From Psychrobacter glacincola (GTDB taxonomy: Bacteria > Pseudomonadota > Gammaproteobacteria > Pseudomonadales > Moraxellaceae): 64,000 bases of DNA. The notes beneath the pieces are model-generated. The model was not told the origin of the DNA and searched no databases. It saw only the letters and a list, made by a program, of their open reading frames with translations. Where the stretch lies: contig NZ_CAJGZH010000003.1 of NCBI RefSeq assembly GCF_904846075.1, positions 496,001 through 560,000 of the forward strand. Direction: 5' to 3'. How positions within the stretch are numbered: the stretch's first letter is position 1; every line of letters starts with the position of its first letter. A program made the position numbers and the translations under genes. Shown here in pieces: positions 10,308-21,265 of the stretch.

Positions 10308-10335
10308 ATTTATAAGTAGTTCGTTACTTATAAAT
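10308..10335. repeat. Perfect 11-bp inverted repeat upstream of fabB
   Basis: ATTTATAAGTA and TACTTATAAAT flank the 6-base spacer GTTCGT, about 160 bases before the fabB start. The symmetry and position in a divergent 496-base intergenic region suit an operator or an mRNA hairpin. No convincing -35/-10 pair was identified in the rest of the gap (9999-10494). Confidence 0.5.
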
Positions 10336-10494
10336 AATCAGTTACCAAGCATATAGTTTTACTATGATCATCACAATGATTGTAAAATGAGACTTCGACG
10401 CTCAATACACCCTAATATTAAATAATAGAAATACATACTTAAAAACGATTATTAAACGTAATTGTGAAAAATCGTTACTCATAAGGAATAGAAT

Positions 10495-11730
10495 ATGCGC
10501 CGCGTTGTTATCACTGGAGCAGGGATTGTCTCTTGTATCGGACATGATTTAGCCACGGTCACTGCCGCTTTAAAGCAAGGGCAGTCTGGCATTACATTTA
10601 ATGAGGCTTATGCTGAGCATGGGTTTAAATCACACGTTAGCGGCAGTATCGACCAGTCGACGCTTGATACTAGTGGTATCGATCGTAAGTTGAAGCGGTT
10701 TTTTAGTGATGCCAGTCTATACGCTTATGTCAGTGCTTTAAACGCCATTGAGCAGTCTGGTTTGTCGCTTGAAACCATCAATAATAATCCACGCGTGGGC
10801 GTGGTCGCAAGTTCTGGCGGCGCATCGACAGAGAATATTGTCAATGCCATAGATGCCATGCGGGATAAAGGTCTGCGCGGTGTCGGCGCGATGGCTGTGC
10901 CAAAAACAATGGGCAGCTCAGTATCAGCGGCGCTTGCTACAGGTCTAAAAATCCAAGGCGTATCATACTCGCTCACCTCTGCTTGTGCCACCTCAACCCA
11001 TTGTATCGGTCATGCGGCTGAACTTATTCAGTTAGGCAAAGCAGATGTGATACTCGCGGGTGGTAGCGAAGCGGAACATTGGACACAGTCTTGTATGTTT
11101 GATGCCATGGGTGCAGTCAGTACGCAGTATAATGAAACACCGCAGCGCGCCTCAAGAGCTTATGATAAAGATCGTGATGGCTTTGTAATTGCTGCTGGTG
11201 GTGCGATGGTCGTAGTTGAAAGTCTAGAGCATGCCCAAGCACGTGGTGCCAACATACTGGCTGAAATCGTCGGTTATGGTGCCAGCTCTGATGGTGCTGA
11301 AATGGTTGCGCCAAGTGGTGAAGGTGCCGTGCGCTGTATGCAGCAAGCACTAGCCGAAGCTGGTTTGCAAACTGTCGACTATATCAATAGCCACGGTACT
11401 AGTACGCCACTTGGTGACATCACTGAGCTTAAAGCCATTGCTAAAGCATTTGGCGATGATATCAGTCAAGTACCTGCGATCAGCTCTACCAAATCTATGA
11501 CAGGTCACAGCCTTGGTGCCGTTGGTGCGCAAGAGCTGATTTATTGCTTGTTGATGCTAGAAGAAGGCTTCATTGCGCCCAGTATCAATGTTGATAATTT
11601 AGACCCTGCGGCTGAAGGCTTTGATATTGTCACCGAAATGCGTGAAGCCAAGCTTGAGACATTAATGAGCAACAGCTTTGGCTTTGGCGGTACTAATGCC
11701 ACATTAATCATTAAAAAGTTTGACGCCTAA
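10495..11730 (+). CDS. fabB: Beta-ketoacyl-ACP synthase I
   Basis: KAS I elongates acyl-ACP with malonyl-ACP and, in gammaproteobacteria, is needed for unsaturated fatty acid synthesis. The 411-residue length is the FabB length. The nucleophile Cys is about residue 164 in [12 protein letters not shown], and the two catalytic His lie in [11 protein letters not shown] and [17 protein letters not shown]. The glycine-rich end [13 protein letters not shown] is typical. AAGGAA precedes the ATG. pabB starts only a few bases downstream, so the two are probably co-transcribed. FabF is the alternative, but the length and active-site context favour FabB. Confidence 0.9.
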   Translation: MRRVVITGAGIVSCIGHDLATVTAALKQGQSGITFNEAYAEHGFKSHVSGSIDQSTLDTSGIDRKLKRFFSDASLYAYVSALNAIEQSGLSLETINNNPRVGVVASSGGASTENIVNAIDAMRDKGLRGVGAMAVPKTMGSSVSAALATGLKIQGVSYSLTSACATSTHCIGHAAELIQLGKADVILAGGSEAEHWTQSCMFDAMGAVSTQYNETPQRASRAYDKDRDGFVIAAGGAMVVVESLEHAQARGANILAEIVGYGASSDGAEMVAPSGEGAVRCMQQALAEAGLQTVDYINSHGTSTPLGDITELKAIAKAFGDDISQVPAISSTKSMTGHSLGAVGAQELIYCLLMLEEGFIAPSINVDNLDPAAEGFDIVTEMREAKLETLMSNSFGFGGTNATLIIKKFDA

Positions 11731-11732
11731 CT

Positions 11733-13421
11733 ATGCTCGCAGCACATCCTCTCAAAACTGAGCAAATAATGTCTGATCCATCGCCAGCTACTAAACCTAG
11801 CTGGCGTTTTGGTGACCTATCGGCTGCAGAACTTATGCCGCTGCTACAGCAGTATTTAATCGCACAAGATACTAAGGCAAACTGGCAATTGGTTTGGCTC
11901 AACAATGATGGCCGACCGGTGATTGGCTTATTGCCAAAAGTAAGCTGGTCTGTTCAAGATTGTGCTGAAAACACGCCTGATTCGAACGAACAAGCAGTTC
12001 TTTATCAAGTCACAAAAACCTATCGTGACGCCGTTCACAATGATATCACTCATATGAGTTATAGCGACTGGCAAGATGAATTAATCAGTTATAGTCAAAC
12101 TTATGAGACTGATAATGAAACCTCAGAATCTGTAAGCGATTTAAATGAAAAACCAAGTTATCATCATGGTCTGATAGGTTTTATTGGTTATGATATTGCG
12201 GCTCATGAGCTAAGCCCAGCCGCCAAAATTGAGCGAGCAGCACAGCCTTGTGCCGTATTAGGACATTATGATATTTACCTAGCACCTGATGGAGATCATG
12301 GCAACACGGGTTGGAAATTAACGATAAAGGCAACTGCTAACGACTCTGATAATCAGCAAAAAAATAAAATTATCAAGGCACTTGTCTCTTATTTAGATAT
12401 AGTAGATAAAAATCTGGCTGATAACTGTCTCAATAAAACGCAACTGACAGCATCACCACTGCCTGCTCCTTTAGTATTAAAGTCACGATGGCGCAAACAA
12501 GACTATCAACAAGCATTCAATCAAACCCAAAAATATCTACAGCAAGGCGACTGTTATCAAATCAACCTAACCCAAGAATGGCAAGGTTTTTTTGATCATA
12601 ACCCTAGCGATAATAGCGCTTTGCCGATGCTGATTGATTACTTACCTGCTTTACATCGTAATACCCGAGCACCTTTTGCTGGATACTTAGCGGTTAATCC
12701 CTTTAACCGTGAAATCAAAAATAATACGTCCCAGCATCCGTTTGAATTATTGAGCTGCTCGCCTGAGTTGTTTTTTACATTTACCAAGGATATCGATACT
12801 GGCAAGCACCATATCATCACTAAGCCCATCAAAGGGACCATGCCGCGCAGCACCAATATTCAACAAGACCATGCTTATAAACAGCAACTGACTGATAGTG
12901 AAAAGGATCGCGCCGAAAATGTGATGATTGTCGATTTATTGCGTAATGACTTGGGTAAATATGCCAAGATAGGCAGCGTAAAAGTGCCGCAGTTATTCGC
13001 AATTGAGAGTTTTAGCAATGTGCACCATATGGTCAGCACCATTACCGCAGAATTACAGACGGACACTCACCCACTCGCCGTTTTGTTTGGTAGTTTGCCT
13101 GCTGGCTCGATTACTGGCACACCAAAAAAGCGAGCGGTTGAAATTATATCTGAGCTAGAAACTGCACCGCGCGGTGCTTATTGCGGCACATTGGGCTATA
13201 TGAACTTTGATGGTAGTGGTCAATGGAATGTGCTCATTCGTACGCTGCAAGCTAACACTTCATCACATAATGAGTTGGATCAAAAAAGACATATCAGCTT
13301 ATGGGCAGGCGGTGGTATCACTGTCGCCTCTGATTGCCATGCTGAATACCAAGAATGTTTGGATAAAGTCGGTAATCTATTAAGCGTTTTAACTCAAGAA
13401 AATATCCATAAATATCCTTAA
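11733..13421 (+). CDS. pabB: Aminodeoxychorismate synthase component I
   Basis: PabB aminates chorismate to 4-amino-4-deoxychorismate for folate synthesis, with PabA supplying ammonia. The chorismate-binding domain fills about residues 250-555: CYQINLTQEWQG, DLLRNDLGKYAKIG, GSLPAGSITGTPKKRAVEII and RGAYCGTLGYM. The motif KPIKGTMPRS has the Lys characteristic of PabB rather than the Ala found in anthranilate synthase (PIAGT). The N-terminal third is the weakly conserved tryptophan-binding-like domain. Two starts are possible, 11733 and 11769; neither has a clear Shine-Dalgarno, and the first would couple to fabB. At 562 residues it is longer than the E. coli protein. Confidence 0.9.
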   Translation: MLAAHPLKTEQIMSDPSPATKPSWRFGDLSAAELMPLLQQYLIAQDTKANWQLVWLNNDGRPVIGLLPKVSWSVQDCAENTPDSNEQAVLYQVTKTYRDAVHNDITHMSYSDWQDELISYSQTYETDNETSESVSDLNEKPSYHHGLIGFIGYDIAAHELSPAAKIERAAQPCAVLGHYDIYLAPDGDHGNTGWKLTIKATANDSDNQQKNKIIKALVSYLDIVDKNLADNCLNKTQLTASPLPAPLVLKSRWRKQDYQQAFNQTQKYLQQGDCYQINLTQEWQGFFDHNPSDNSALPMLIDYLPALHRNTRAPFAGYLAVNPFNREIKNNTSQHPFELLSCSPELFFTFTKDIDTGKHHIITKPIKGTMPRSTNIQQDHAYKQQLTDSEKDRAENVMIVDLLRNDLGKYAKIGSVKVPQLFAIESFSNVHHMVSTITAELQTDTHPLAVLFGSLPAGSITGTPKKRAVEIISELETAPRGAYCGTLGYMNFDGSGQWNVLIRTLQANTSSHNELDQKRHISLWAGGGITVASDCHAEYQECLDKVGNLLSVLTQENIHKYP

Positions 13422-13455
13422 GGTCGTTCTAAAAGTACGACCAAAGAAGTCCATC

Positions 13456-13491
13456 AAAAAGCCTGCTCAACACAATGTTGGCAGGCTTTTT
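13456..13491. terminator. Bidirectional terminator between pabB and hisC
   Basis: AAAAAGCCTGC and GCAGGCTTTTT pair, extended inward by CAACA/TGTTG after a one-base bulge. A and T runs on the two sides suit termination of both convergent genes. Confidence 0.9.
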
Positions 13492-13545
13492 GATCAATAC
13501 AAGCATCGTGATGCAATTATAAAGATTTAAATCGCGAACCAGATA

Positions 13546-14679
13546 TTAATCAGCAATGATTTCAGCCTCTTTTTGCAACATCTCTAGAGCATCTATCAAA
13601 CGGTTGTTTTGCTCTGCTGTACCGGTAGTGATACGCAAATACTCATTGATGCGTGGCTTGTCAAAATGACGGACGATGATGCCTTGCTCACGTAACGCAT
13701 TCGCTACCGTATTAGCATTACCGTCTTTAGGACGGGCAAAAATAAAGTTGGCATGTGATGGCAAGACATCAAAACCTAACGCTGTCAGCTCTGCTGTCAG
13801 AGAGTGGCGTAAGTCGATGACTTGCTGGCAGGTCTGGGTAAAATACTCAACATCCAATACACTGGCAGTCGCCCCTACTTGCGCCAGCTTATCCAGTGGA
13901 TAGCTATTAAAGCTGTTTTTCATACGGGTTAAGGCTTCAATCAATGAGGCATTACCAAAAGCCATACCGACACGTAATCCAGCAAGCGAACGTGACTTTG
14001 AAAAGGTTTGGGTCACAAGAATGTTGTCAAATTCATTGATTAAGCTCACTGCTGAAATTTCTGCATCTGAGCTACCGTCAACTGCCCGCGCAAAATCAAT
14101 ATAAGCCTCATCAATCACAATCACTGAGTTTGAGTGCTCACTAGCCAGCTTGCGAATATCGGCAAGCGATAATAGCAGTCCAGTTGGTGCATTTGGATTG
14201 GCAATGATAATGCCGCTACAAGGCTGGCGATAGGCATCAGGATCAATACTAAAATCTTCTTCCAAGGCGATTTGTACCAGCTCGATACCAAAGGTTTGCG
14301 CATAGACTGGATAGAAACTATAGCTGATATCGGGTGCTAAAACAGGTCGCTCTTTTAGGAAAAAGCTGGCAAATACTAGCGCCAATACTTCATCAGAGCC
14401 ATTGCCAACAAACACTTGGTTGATATCAATATCATAGAGTTGTGCCAATGCGGCACGCAAATCATCAGACTCAGGCGCTGGATATAAACGCAGATCATCC
14501 GCTTGCTGCTCTAGAACCTTTGCGATTGCCTCGCCTACTTTCGGTGACGGCGGGAATGGGTTTTCATTGGTATTTAATTTGCATAAATTTTCATGCTGAG
14601 GCTGCTCACCAGGAACGTAAGGTGACAAATTACGCGCTTTAGATGACCAAAGTCTGGTGTCTATCTTTAACTCACTCAT
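13546..14679 (-). CDS. hisC: Histidinol-phosphate aminotransferase
   Basis: HisC is a PLP enzyme converting imidazole acetol phosphate to histidinol phosphate. The 377-residue protein begins MSELKIDTRLWSSKARNLSP. It has the conserved early motif LNTNENPFPPSPKV, the PLP-contact segment GNGSDEVLAL, the Asp-Glu-Ala-Tyr stretch VIDEAYIDFA, and the Schiff-base Lys in TQTFSKSRSLAGLRVG. AGGAT precedes the ATG. It ends the leftward hisG-hisD-hisC series, close behind hisD, and faces pabB across a terminator. Confidence 0.95.
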   Translation of the reverse strand: MSELKIDTRLWSSKARNLSPYVPGEQPQHENLCKLNTNENPFPPSPKVGEAIAKVLEQQADDLRLYPAPESDDLRAALAQLYDIDINQVFVGNGSDEVLALVFASFFLKERPVLAPDISYSFYPVYAQTFGIELVQIALEEDFSIDPDAYRQPCSGIIIANPNAPTGLLLSLADIRKLASEHSNSVIVIDEAYIDFARAVDGSSDAEISAVSLINEFDNILVTQTFSKSRSLAGLRVGMAFGNASLIEALTRMKNSFNSYPLDKLAQVGATASVLDVEYFTQTCQQVIDLRHSLTAELTALGFDVLPSHANFIFARPKDGNANTVANALREQGIIVRHFDKPRINEYLRITTGTAEQNNRLIDALEMLQKEAEIIAD

Positions 14680-14758
14680 AAGTTATCCTACTATTAGCCA
14701 CATAAATTATTAAATATAAATCTCAAAAGTACAATTCAAAAGTAATCATTAAGCCACG

Positions 14759-16054
14759 TTACTGATAACGATAACGGGCTGAGCGCGCATGGGCTTCTAA
14801 GTCCTCACGTTGCGCTAAAATATCTGCGGTCTCAGCCAATGGCTTACTACCAGCTTCAGTACAATAAATAATAGAGGATTTCTTTTGGAAATCATAAACA
14901 CCAAGCGGTGAAGAGAACCGCGCAGTGCCAGATGTTGGCAACACGTGATTGGGTCCTGCACAGTAGTCACCAATCGCCTCAGGCGTGTGACGTCCCATGA
15001 AAATAGCACCTGCATGACGAATATCGTTGAGTAGCGCATCAGGATGATCAACTGACAACTCTAAATGTTCTGGGGCAACCCGATTAATCACCGCCATGCC
15101 TTCCACGCGGTCTTTGACTAAAATAAGTGCGCCACGATTTTTTAGCGAATCACGGGCGATATCGGCTTTTGGCAACTCTGCCAAGGCTTTTTCAATCTCA
15201 GCCGCTACTTCTGCAAGCTGCTGTTCACTGGTCGTGACAAAGATAGCTTGAGCGATACGGTCATGTTCAGCTTGTGACAATAAATCCATCGCCAACCAAT
15301 CGGCGCGATCTTGCGCCTCGCCTTCTGCATAGACCAATACTTCAGAGGGACCAGCGATCATATCAATCCCAACTTGACCAAATACTGCCCGCTTTGCCGC
15401 TGCAACATATTTATTACCAGGGCCAGTGATCTTATCCACCGCTGGAATCGTTTCGGTACCATATGCCAAGGCAGCAACCGCTTGCGCACCGCCTATGGTA
15501 AAGACACGGTCGACTTGTGCCAAATGTGCGGCGGCTAACACCAATGGATTGAGCACGCCTTTTGGCGCTGGCACCACCATGATGACCTCTTTAACACCCG
15601 CCACTTTGGCAGGAATGGCATTCATCAATACAGAAGATGGATAAGAGGCCAAACCACCAGGGACATAGATGCCTACTCGATCAAGTGCGGTGACTTTTTG
15701 ACCCAAGCGATTACCAAGCTCATCTTCATACTGCCAAGTCTCTTGTACTTGGCGCTCATGAAAGGTCTGCACACGCGTTGCTGCGGTGGTCAATGCGGAT
15801 TTCACTGTATCATCAAGATTCGCAAACGCTTCAGCAAGCGCCTCTTTAGACAGCTCTAGCTCTTGCATCGTCGTCGCCGGATGCTGATCGAATTGCTGGG
15901 TTAACGCCAGTACGACGCGATCGCCATCATGCCGAACTTGCGCGATGATATCATCAACGGTCTTTAACAAATCGGCATCATTGACGGTTTCAAAGGCAAG
16001 TAACTCTGTCAATTGACTGTCAAAATCGGCATCTTGGGTACTTAGTTGGCGCAT
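14759..16054 (-). CDS. hisD: Histidinol dehydrogenase
   Basis: HisD carries out the last two oxidations of histidine synthesis, histidinol to histidine, using NAD and a Zn ion. The 431 residues match the family. Signature segments are RVGIYVPGGLASYPSSVLM, GAQAVAALAYGTETIP, the metal-site region MDLLSQAEHDRIAQ and the catalytic NRVAPEHLELSVD, followed by GDYCAGPNHVLPTSG. AGGAT precedes the ATG. It lies between hisG and hisC; a hairpin with a T-rich tail separates it from hisG. Confidence 0.96.
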   Translation of the reverse strand: MRQLSTQDADFDSQLTELLAFETVNDADLLKTVDDIIAQVRHDGDRVVLALTQQFDQHPATTMQELELSKEALAEAFANLDDTVKSALTTAATRVQTFHERQVQETWQYEDELGNRLGQKVTALDRVGIYVPGGLASYPSSVLMNAIPAKVAGVKEVIMVVPAPKGVLNPLVLAAAHLAQVDRVFTIGGAQAVAALAYGTETIPAVDKITGPGNKYVAAAKRAVFGQVGIDMIAGPSEVLVYAEGEAQDRADWLAMDLLSQAEHDRIAQAIFVTTSEQQLAEVAAEIEKALAELPKADIARDSLKNRGALILVKDRVEGMAVINRVAPEHLELSVDHPDALLNDIRHAGAIFMGRHTPEAIGDYCAGPNHVLPTSGTARFSSPLGVYDFQKKSSIIYCTEAGSKPLAETADILAQREDLEAHARSARYRYQ

Positions 16055-16219
16055 GACTTAATCCTATATCTGAGCATAAAAGACTGCTGAAAATTAGCGA
16101 TGTAAAAATGAGGGGTATTGAGTATTAATAATAATTGTGATGGCTGATATACCAGTTTCTATATATTTAGTTTGTTCAGATTATACTAACCTCATACTTT
16201 CTGGCAAGCAAATACAACA

Positions 16220-16267
16220 AAACCAGTTTAGCACGCTATATCTATCTTATAGCGCTAAACTGGTTTA
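16220..16267 (-). terminator. Terminator-like hairpin between hisG and hisD
   Basis: AACCAGTTTAG pairs with CTAAACTGGTT and CGCTATA with TATAGCG, interrupted by a two-base bulge. On the minus strand the stem is followed by TTTTGTTGTATTTG. This is a good intrinsic terminator inside the his cluster, so hisG may be transcribed separately or the stem may act as an attenuator. The remaining 289-base spacer has no gene. Confidence 0.65.
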
Positions 16268-16343
16268 AAAATTTGTATGACAATGCTTGAGATTACCAAT
16301 GATTAGTATCGTTTGATAAAGCATTGATTCATTAGGAATTAAT

Positions 16344-17039
16344 TTATGAAGCGCTGGCAATACTGTTTTTGAAGCTATCTAAAATCGGCTCAAGTAACGC
16401 AAATTTACGCTTGTAGCTCACTTGATTGACGATAAGGCGTGAGGACACATCGCAAATATGATCGCGTGCTTCAAGACCGTTGGCGCGCAACGTATTACCT
16501 GTATCAACCACATCGACGATCAAATCACCCAATCCGACCAACGGCGCAAGCTCCATAGAGCCATACAGTTTAATCACATCCACTTGCTGACCTTGGCTGG
16601 CAAAGTAAGCGCGGGCAACATTGACGTATTTGGTCGCAATACGTAGGCGACGATTGGGTAGCGGCGCATCTTTCACGCCAGCTGTCATCAACTTACACTG
16701 AGCAATTTGCAAATCAAGCAATTCATAGACATGGTTGGCACCATGTTCAAGCAACACATCTTTACCCGCCACCCCAAAGTCAGCCGCACCATGCTCAACG
16801 TAGGTTGGCACATCACTGGCACGCAAAATTAATACACGCACATTGGGGTTTGAGGTTGGAAAAATAAGTTTGCGTGAGGCTTCAGGATCTTCTAATAACT
16901 CAACACCAGCTGCGCGTAGCAATGGCATGGTCTCTTCTAGAATACGACCTTTTGATAAGGCCAGTGTTAAGCCTGAAAACTCATCATTTACTTCATTTAA
17001 TAAACCATCATTTGGTAGGCTATTGCTTGCTTCAGTCAT
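16344..17039 (-). CDS. hisG: ATP phosphoribosyltransferase, short form
   Basis: HisG catalyses the first, feedback-controlled step of histidine synthesis, ATP plus PRPP. The core begins [20 protein letters not shown] and includes [26 protein letters not shown] and the PRPP-binding stretch [17 protein letters not shown]. At about 231 residues it lacks the C-terminal regulatory domain, so it is the HisG-S form that works with a HisZ partner, not seen in this window. Start choice: the ATG at 17039, or a GTG at 17069 that abuts a GC hairpin; neither has a strong ribosome-binding site. It follows murA. Confidence 0.92.
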   Translation of the reverse strand: MTEASNSLPNDGLLNEVNDEFSGLTLALSKGRILEETMPLLRAAGVELLEDPEASRKLIFPTSNPNVRVLILRASDVPTYVEHGAADFGVAGKDVLLEHGANHVYELLDLQIAQCKLMTAGVKDAPLPNRRLRIATKYVNVARAYFASQGQQVDVIKLYGSMELAPLVGLGDLIVDVVDTGNTLRANGLEARDHICDVSSRLIVNQVSYKRKFALLEPILDSFKNSIASAS

Positions 17040-17068
17040 AATGACATCGTGTCCATGTGCAGTTAACA

Positions 17069-17084
17069 CCCCCGCTGAAGGGGG
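17069..17084. repeat. Short GC-only hairpin at the 5' end of hisG
   Basis: CCCCC (17069-17073) pairs with GGGGG (17080-17084) across GCTGAA. On the plus strand it is followed by CTTTT; on the minus strand it lies between murA and hisG and touches the alternative GTG start. It could be a weak terminator or a translational block. Confidence 0.4.
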
Positions 17085-17186
17085 CTTTTAGTGGTAGGTT
17101 ACTAATAGTGGTAGATTGCTAAGCTATTCATATCAACGCCAATCGTATCAATCATTCAGATCATGGATTTGATAAGTAAATCGATA

Positions 17187-18467
<1,281 letters not shown>

Positions 18468-18560
18468 CTAACGATGAGTATTAAAATAGTAAAAATCAGA
18501 CCGATCACACCCAGCCAATATAATAGCCAGTCTAATAAGCCCAATCATATATATAACGGT

Positions 18561-18812
18561 CTAGCCTTTGGATTGAACGTCCCATTCAGCAGGCGTCAGC
18601 GCTTGAATATTGAGCGCATGAATATCGCCACTGGCGATCTTATCATTGACTAATGCATAAATCGCCTGCTGACGTTGCACGGCACGTTTACCTTCAAAAC
18701 TGGCATCAACCACGCGTACATCAAACTTATTACCTTGATTAGCAGCTTGAATAAAAGCGTCTGGGAAGTGAGTCTGTAAAAATGCAATCAAATCGTCAGC
18801 GTTCATGCTCAT
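18561..18812 (-). CDS. ibaG: BolA-family protein IbaG
   Basis: An 83-residue single-domain BolA/IbaG protein. The class II KH-like fold is suggested by FDVRVVDASFEGKRAVQRQQ and a C-terminal segment IHALNIQALTPAEWD. BolA-type proteins bind [2Fe-2S] clusters with monothiol glutaredoxins; the YrbA/IbaG branch is typically found just before murA, as here. Two starts two codons apart (18812 and 18806) are possible. Confidence in the family is high, in the exact role moderate. Confidence 0.9.
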   Translation of the reverse strand: MSMNADDLIAFLQTHFPDAFIQAANQGNKFDVRVVDASFEGKRAVQRQQAIYALVNDKIASGDIHALNIQALTPAEWDVQSKG

Positions 18813-18934
18813 AGAATATTCTGCCTTAAAGTGTCAGATAGGGTATAGATTTAAAGTGACGACATTATAACAAGAGTTTAAGCATCTTACAGTACTGTCT
18901 TACGCAACTGCACCTAACTTCTGATTGCCATCCA

Positions 18935-19942
18935 TTATTTGAGCATTTTATCCAAGTACGTCAGTACTTGCGCGCGTACATCATTGACCCAACGTAGCGG
19001 CGGTGCCATCGCACCAATACTGGTCGCATGACTGGCACCTTTTATTTCACCGTTTTCTACGTTGACGCCCGCCTCTTGTAACGCTTTGGTCATTTTAATC
19101 GTATTGGTCGCATACACCACTTTGTCTTTTTCGGCAGTTAACAATAAATACGGGGGCTGCTCGCCTTTGATTTGACGGTCTGGCATAACGTCGTCTGGCG
19201 TAGCATCAGCAGCAAAGGCGGTGGCGCTATCAAATTTACGGAAGTCATAACTATAAGGACCAGCAATACCCACGACCGCGGTAATATCCTTTGGCTTAAT
19301 ACCATAAGGCGCTAAAAAATCTTCATTGGCGACCGCTGCAACCGCGTTAAATGCACCAGCAGAATGTCCAATTACCGCCAAGCGTTTAGGATCAGCATGT
19401 AAGCTCGGAGCATTATTGATACTCCAAGCAATCGCTTGCGCCGTATCTTTGACATAATCAGGGTACACATGCTCAGGCGCTTTACGATAATTAATTACGG
19501 CGGTGACATAACCTGCTTGCGCCAAACTCTGACCAACAAAGGCATACTGTTCTTTATTACCACTCTCCCACGAGCCACCGTGGACAAACACCACCATCGG
19601 ATAGCTATCATTAATCGCACCATCATTGATGGCGCTTTGGGCTTTCATCGCTTGTGCTAATGGCTTGGGATAATAAATATCCAAATCTTGATCGGGCTCA
19701 TCACCATAGAGAATGTTTTTGCTGACGCCAACGCCGCCACTAGCAGTAATGCCATTGACGATAGCCAGTGGCGATAGAGCTTGCGCATTCTGGGTGGCTA
19801 GGGCAACGCTACCCAGTGCTAAGGCAGCGACACCTGTGAATTTTAGAATACCTAATTTGCTAGCACTATTATTAATCATGCTTTCACTATTTATTTTTTG
19901 ACGGCTTTTATTATATTCTAAGCGCTTGTTTGCATCCTTCAT
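18935..19942 (-). CDS. Secreted alpha/beta hydrolase (carboxylesterase type)
   Basis: The fold belongs to the hormone-sensitive-lipase/BD-FAE esterases. The oxyanion motif is VVFVHGGSWESG (HGG), the nucleophile elbow is AVIGHSAGAFNAV, the acid is probably in TAEKDKVVYATN and the His in GASHATSIG. A hydrophobic stretch, TGVAALALGSVALATQNAQA, is a likely Sec signal ending at AQA. The chosen ATG has AGGGA upstream; a start at MINNSAS (19879) would give a more usual signal-peptide length. It stands alone, leftward. Substrate unknown. Confidence 0.8.
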   Translation of the reverse strand: MKDANKRLEYNKSRQKINSESMINNSASKLGILKFTGVAALALGSVALATQNAQALSPLAIVNGITASGGVGVSKNILYGDEPDQDLDIYYPKPLAQAMKAQSAINDGAINDSYPMVVFVHGGSWESGNKEQYAFVGQSLAQAGYVTAVINYRKAPEHVYPDYVKDTAQAIAWSINNAPSLHADPKRLAVIGHSAGAFNAVAAVANEDFLAPYGIKPKDITAVVGIAGPYSYDFRKFDSATAFAADATPDDVMPDRQIKGEQPPYLLLTAEKDKVVYATNTIKMTKALQEAGVNVENGEIKGASHATSIGAMAPPLRWVNDVRAQVLTYLDKMLK

Positions 19943-20090
19943 TGCCAGTATCCCTATTATATTTATACATGGATCAAAATTAACAGCACTGCGACCGCCC
20001 TTTTATAAAATAAGCACTAATACTGTCTCGTCTATTCTTCGCTTTTTATATCTTACTGGCTGGCTCAGAAGTTCTCGTGTTTTTCCTGTT

Positions 20091-20125
20091 AACAGTGTTT
20101 AGGTTTCTTGTCATTAAACACTGTT
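20091..20125. repeat. Perfect 11-bp inverted repeat downstream of dolP
   Basis: AACAGTGTTTA and TAAACACTGTT are separated by 13 bases in the 276-base gap between dolP and the esterase. No T run follows on the minus strand. It may be a weak terminator of dolP or an operator for the esterase. Confidence 0.5.
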
Positions 20126-20218
20126 TAAACTGACGGGGCAAATAGCTTACCCTACAAGCTATTTAGCCACTGTTTTTTTGTTTTATTGATAAATAACAGC
20201 TGTGTTTTAGAACACTTT

Positions 20219-21049
20219 TTACGGATCTTGATACAGGTCTATATATGGGCTTGATGACGGTTGCTCAACGGTTGTGCCATCTTCGGTCACGACGATAGGA
20301 GTCGATGTGCCAACGGACGCTGGCGCTTCAGAATTATTAACGCTAGCAGCATCCACAACGACTGGCGCTGAAGCAGGATTTACCAAGTTATTTTCAGACA
20401 TAATGTCGTCTTTACTTATCTTTACGCCCCTGTCATCAACGACGGTCGTCAGCAGCACCAGCTCAGTCACACCAACGGTGCTATTGGCAATATCGATTAG
20501 GTGACTCTGCTGAGTCGGTGTCATACGTCCCATAATATAAACCACACCATCATTGGTCACGGCTTTGATCTGTGAGGCTTTGACGCCATCACTCGCGGCG
20601 ACTTTTGCCAGCAGCTTTGAGGTGATATATCCATCATGAACCGTCGAGCTATAGCCTTTAGACGCGCTGACGTTTAGCTCATTATAGACATGACGCACAT
20701 CTGGCATAGAGCTGACGACTTTTTCGACTTCTACTTTGATGGCCTCAGTGGGTACTTCACCTGTCAATAACACTTCACTATTAAAGCTATCAATACCCAT
20801 ACGGCTGGTTTGTTGCAGGTCTTCTTTTAACCCATAAACATTGATTTTGACGGTATGTTCAATACTGCGATCCAGTAGTCGCTGCGGAATGGTACGCTCT
20901 GTCATCGGCACACCATACGTACCTTCTGTACTATTGGTCAAATAATTGGTGGTACAGCCCGTAGTAACGATGCTGGTCATTAGCATGACGCCTATCGCGG
21001 TGCGGCGTGATGAGCCAAAAATAGCAGTGCGCAAATGCATCCGTGTCAT
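20219..21049 (-). CDS. dolP: BON-domain lipoprotein (DolP/YraP family)
   Basis: DolP is an outer-membrane lipoprotein that supports envelope integrity and binds anionic phospholipid. The start MTRMHLRTAIFGSSRR leads to a signal peptide and a degenerate lipobox TTGC with Cys near residue 32. Two BON domains follow: one about residues 62-130 containing EVLLTGEVPTEAIKVEVEK and one about 135-205 containing VVYIMGRMTPTQQ. The last 70 residues are a low-complexity Ala/Ser/Val/Pro tail longer than in E. coli. AGAGG precedes the ATG. Its place beside yraN and rsmI matches the enterobacterial rsmI-yraN-dolP neighbourhood. Confidence 0.85.
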   Translation of the reverse strand: MTRMHLRTAIFGSSRRTAIGVMLMTSIVTTGCTTNYLTNSTEGTYGVPMTERTIPQRLLDRSIEHTVKINVYGLKEDLQQTSRMGIDSFNSEVLLTGEVPTEAIKVEVEKVVSSMPDVRHVYNELNVSASKGYSSTVHDGYITSKLLAKVAASDGVKASQIKAVTNDGVVYIMGRMTPTQQSHLIDIANSTVGVTELVLLTTVVDDRGVKISKDDIMSENNLVNPASAPVVVDAASVNNSEAPASVGTSTPIVVTEDGTTVEQPSSSPYIDLYQDP

Positions 21050-21265
21050 GATTTACCTCTTAGAACGTGAGTATGACGATCATATAAAGTCAATTGATTG
21101 AGCCAGTTTTAATCTAGTAACGTTTGTTTTGACAACTGTTAATTCAGTTAATAACAACTTAGCTACTTTACTTAATTTTTACTATCAGCGGTTAGGTTTT
21201 TGGTAACGCTCACTCGATGATAAGTATTTACTACCTTCTAGTTGGGTAGCTTTTGCATCCTAATA

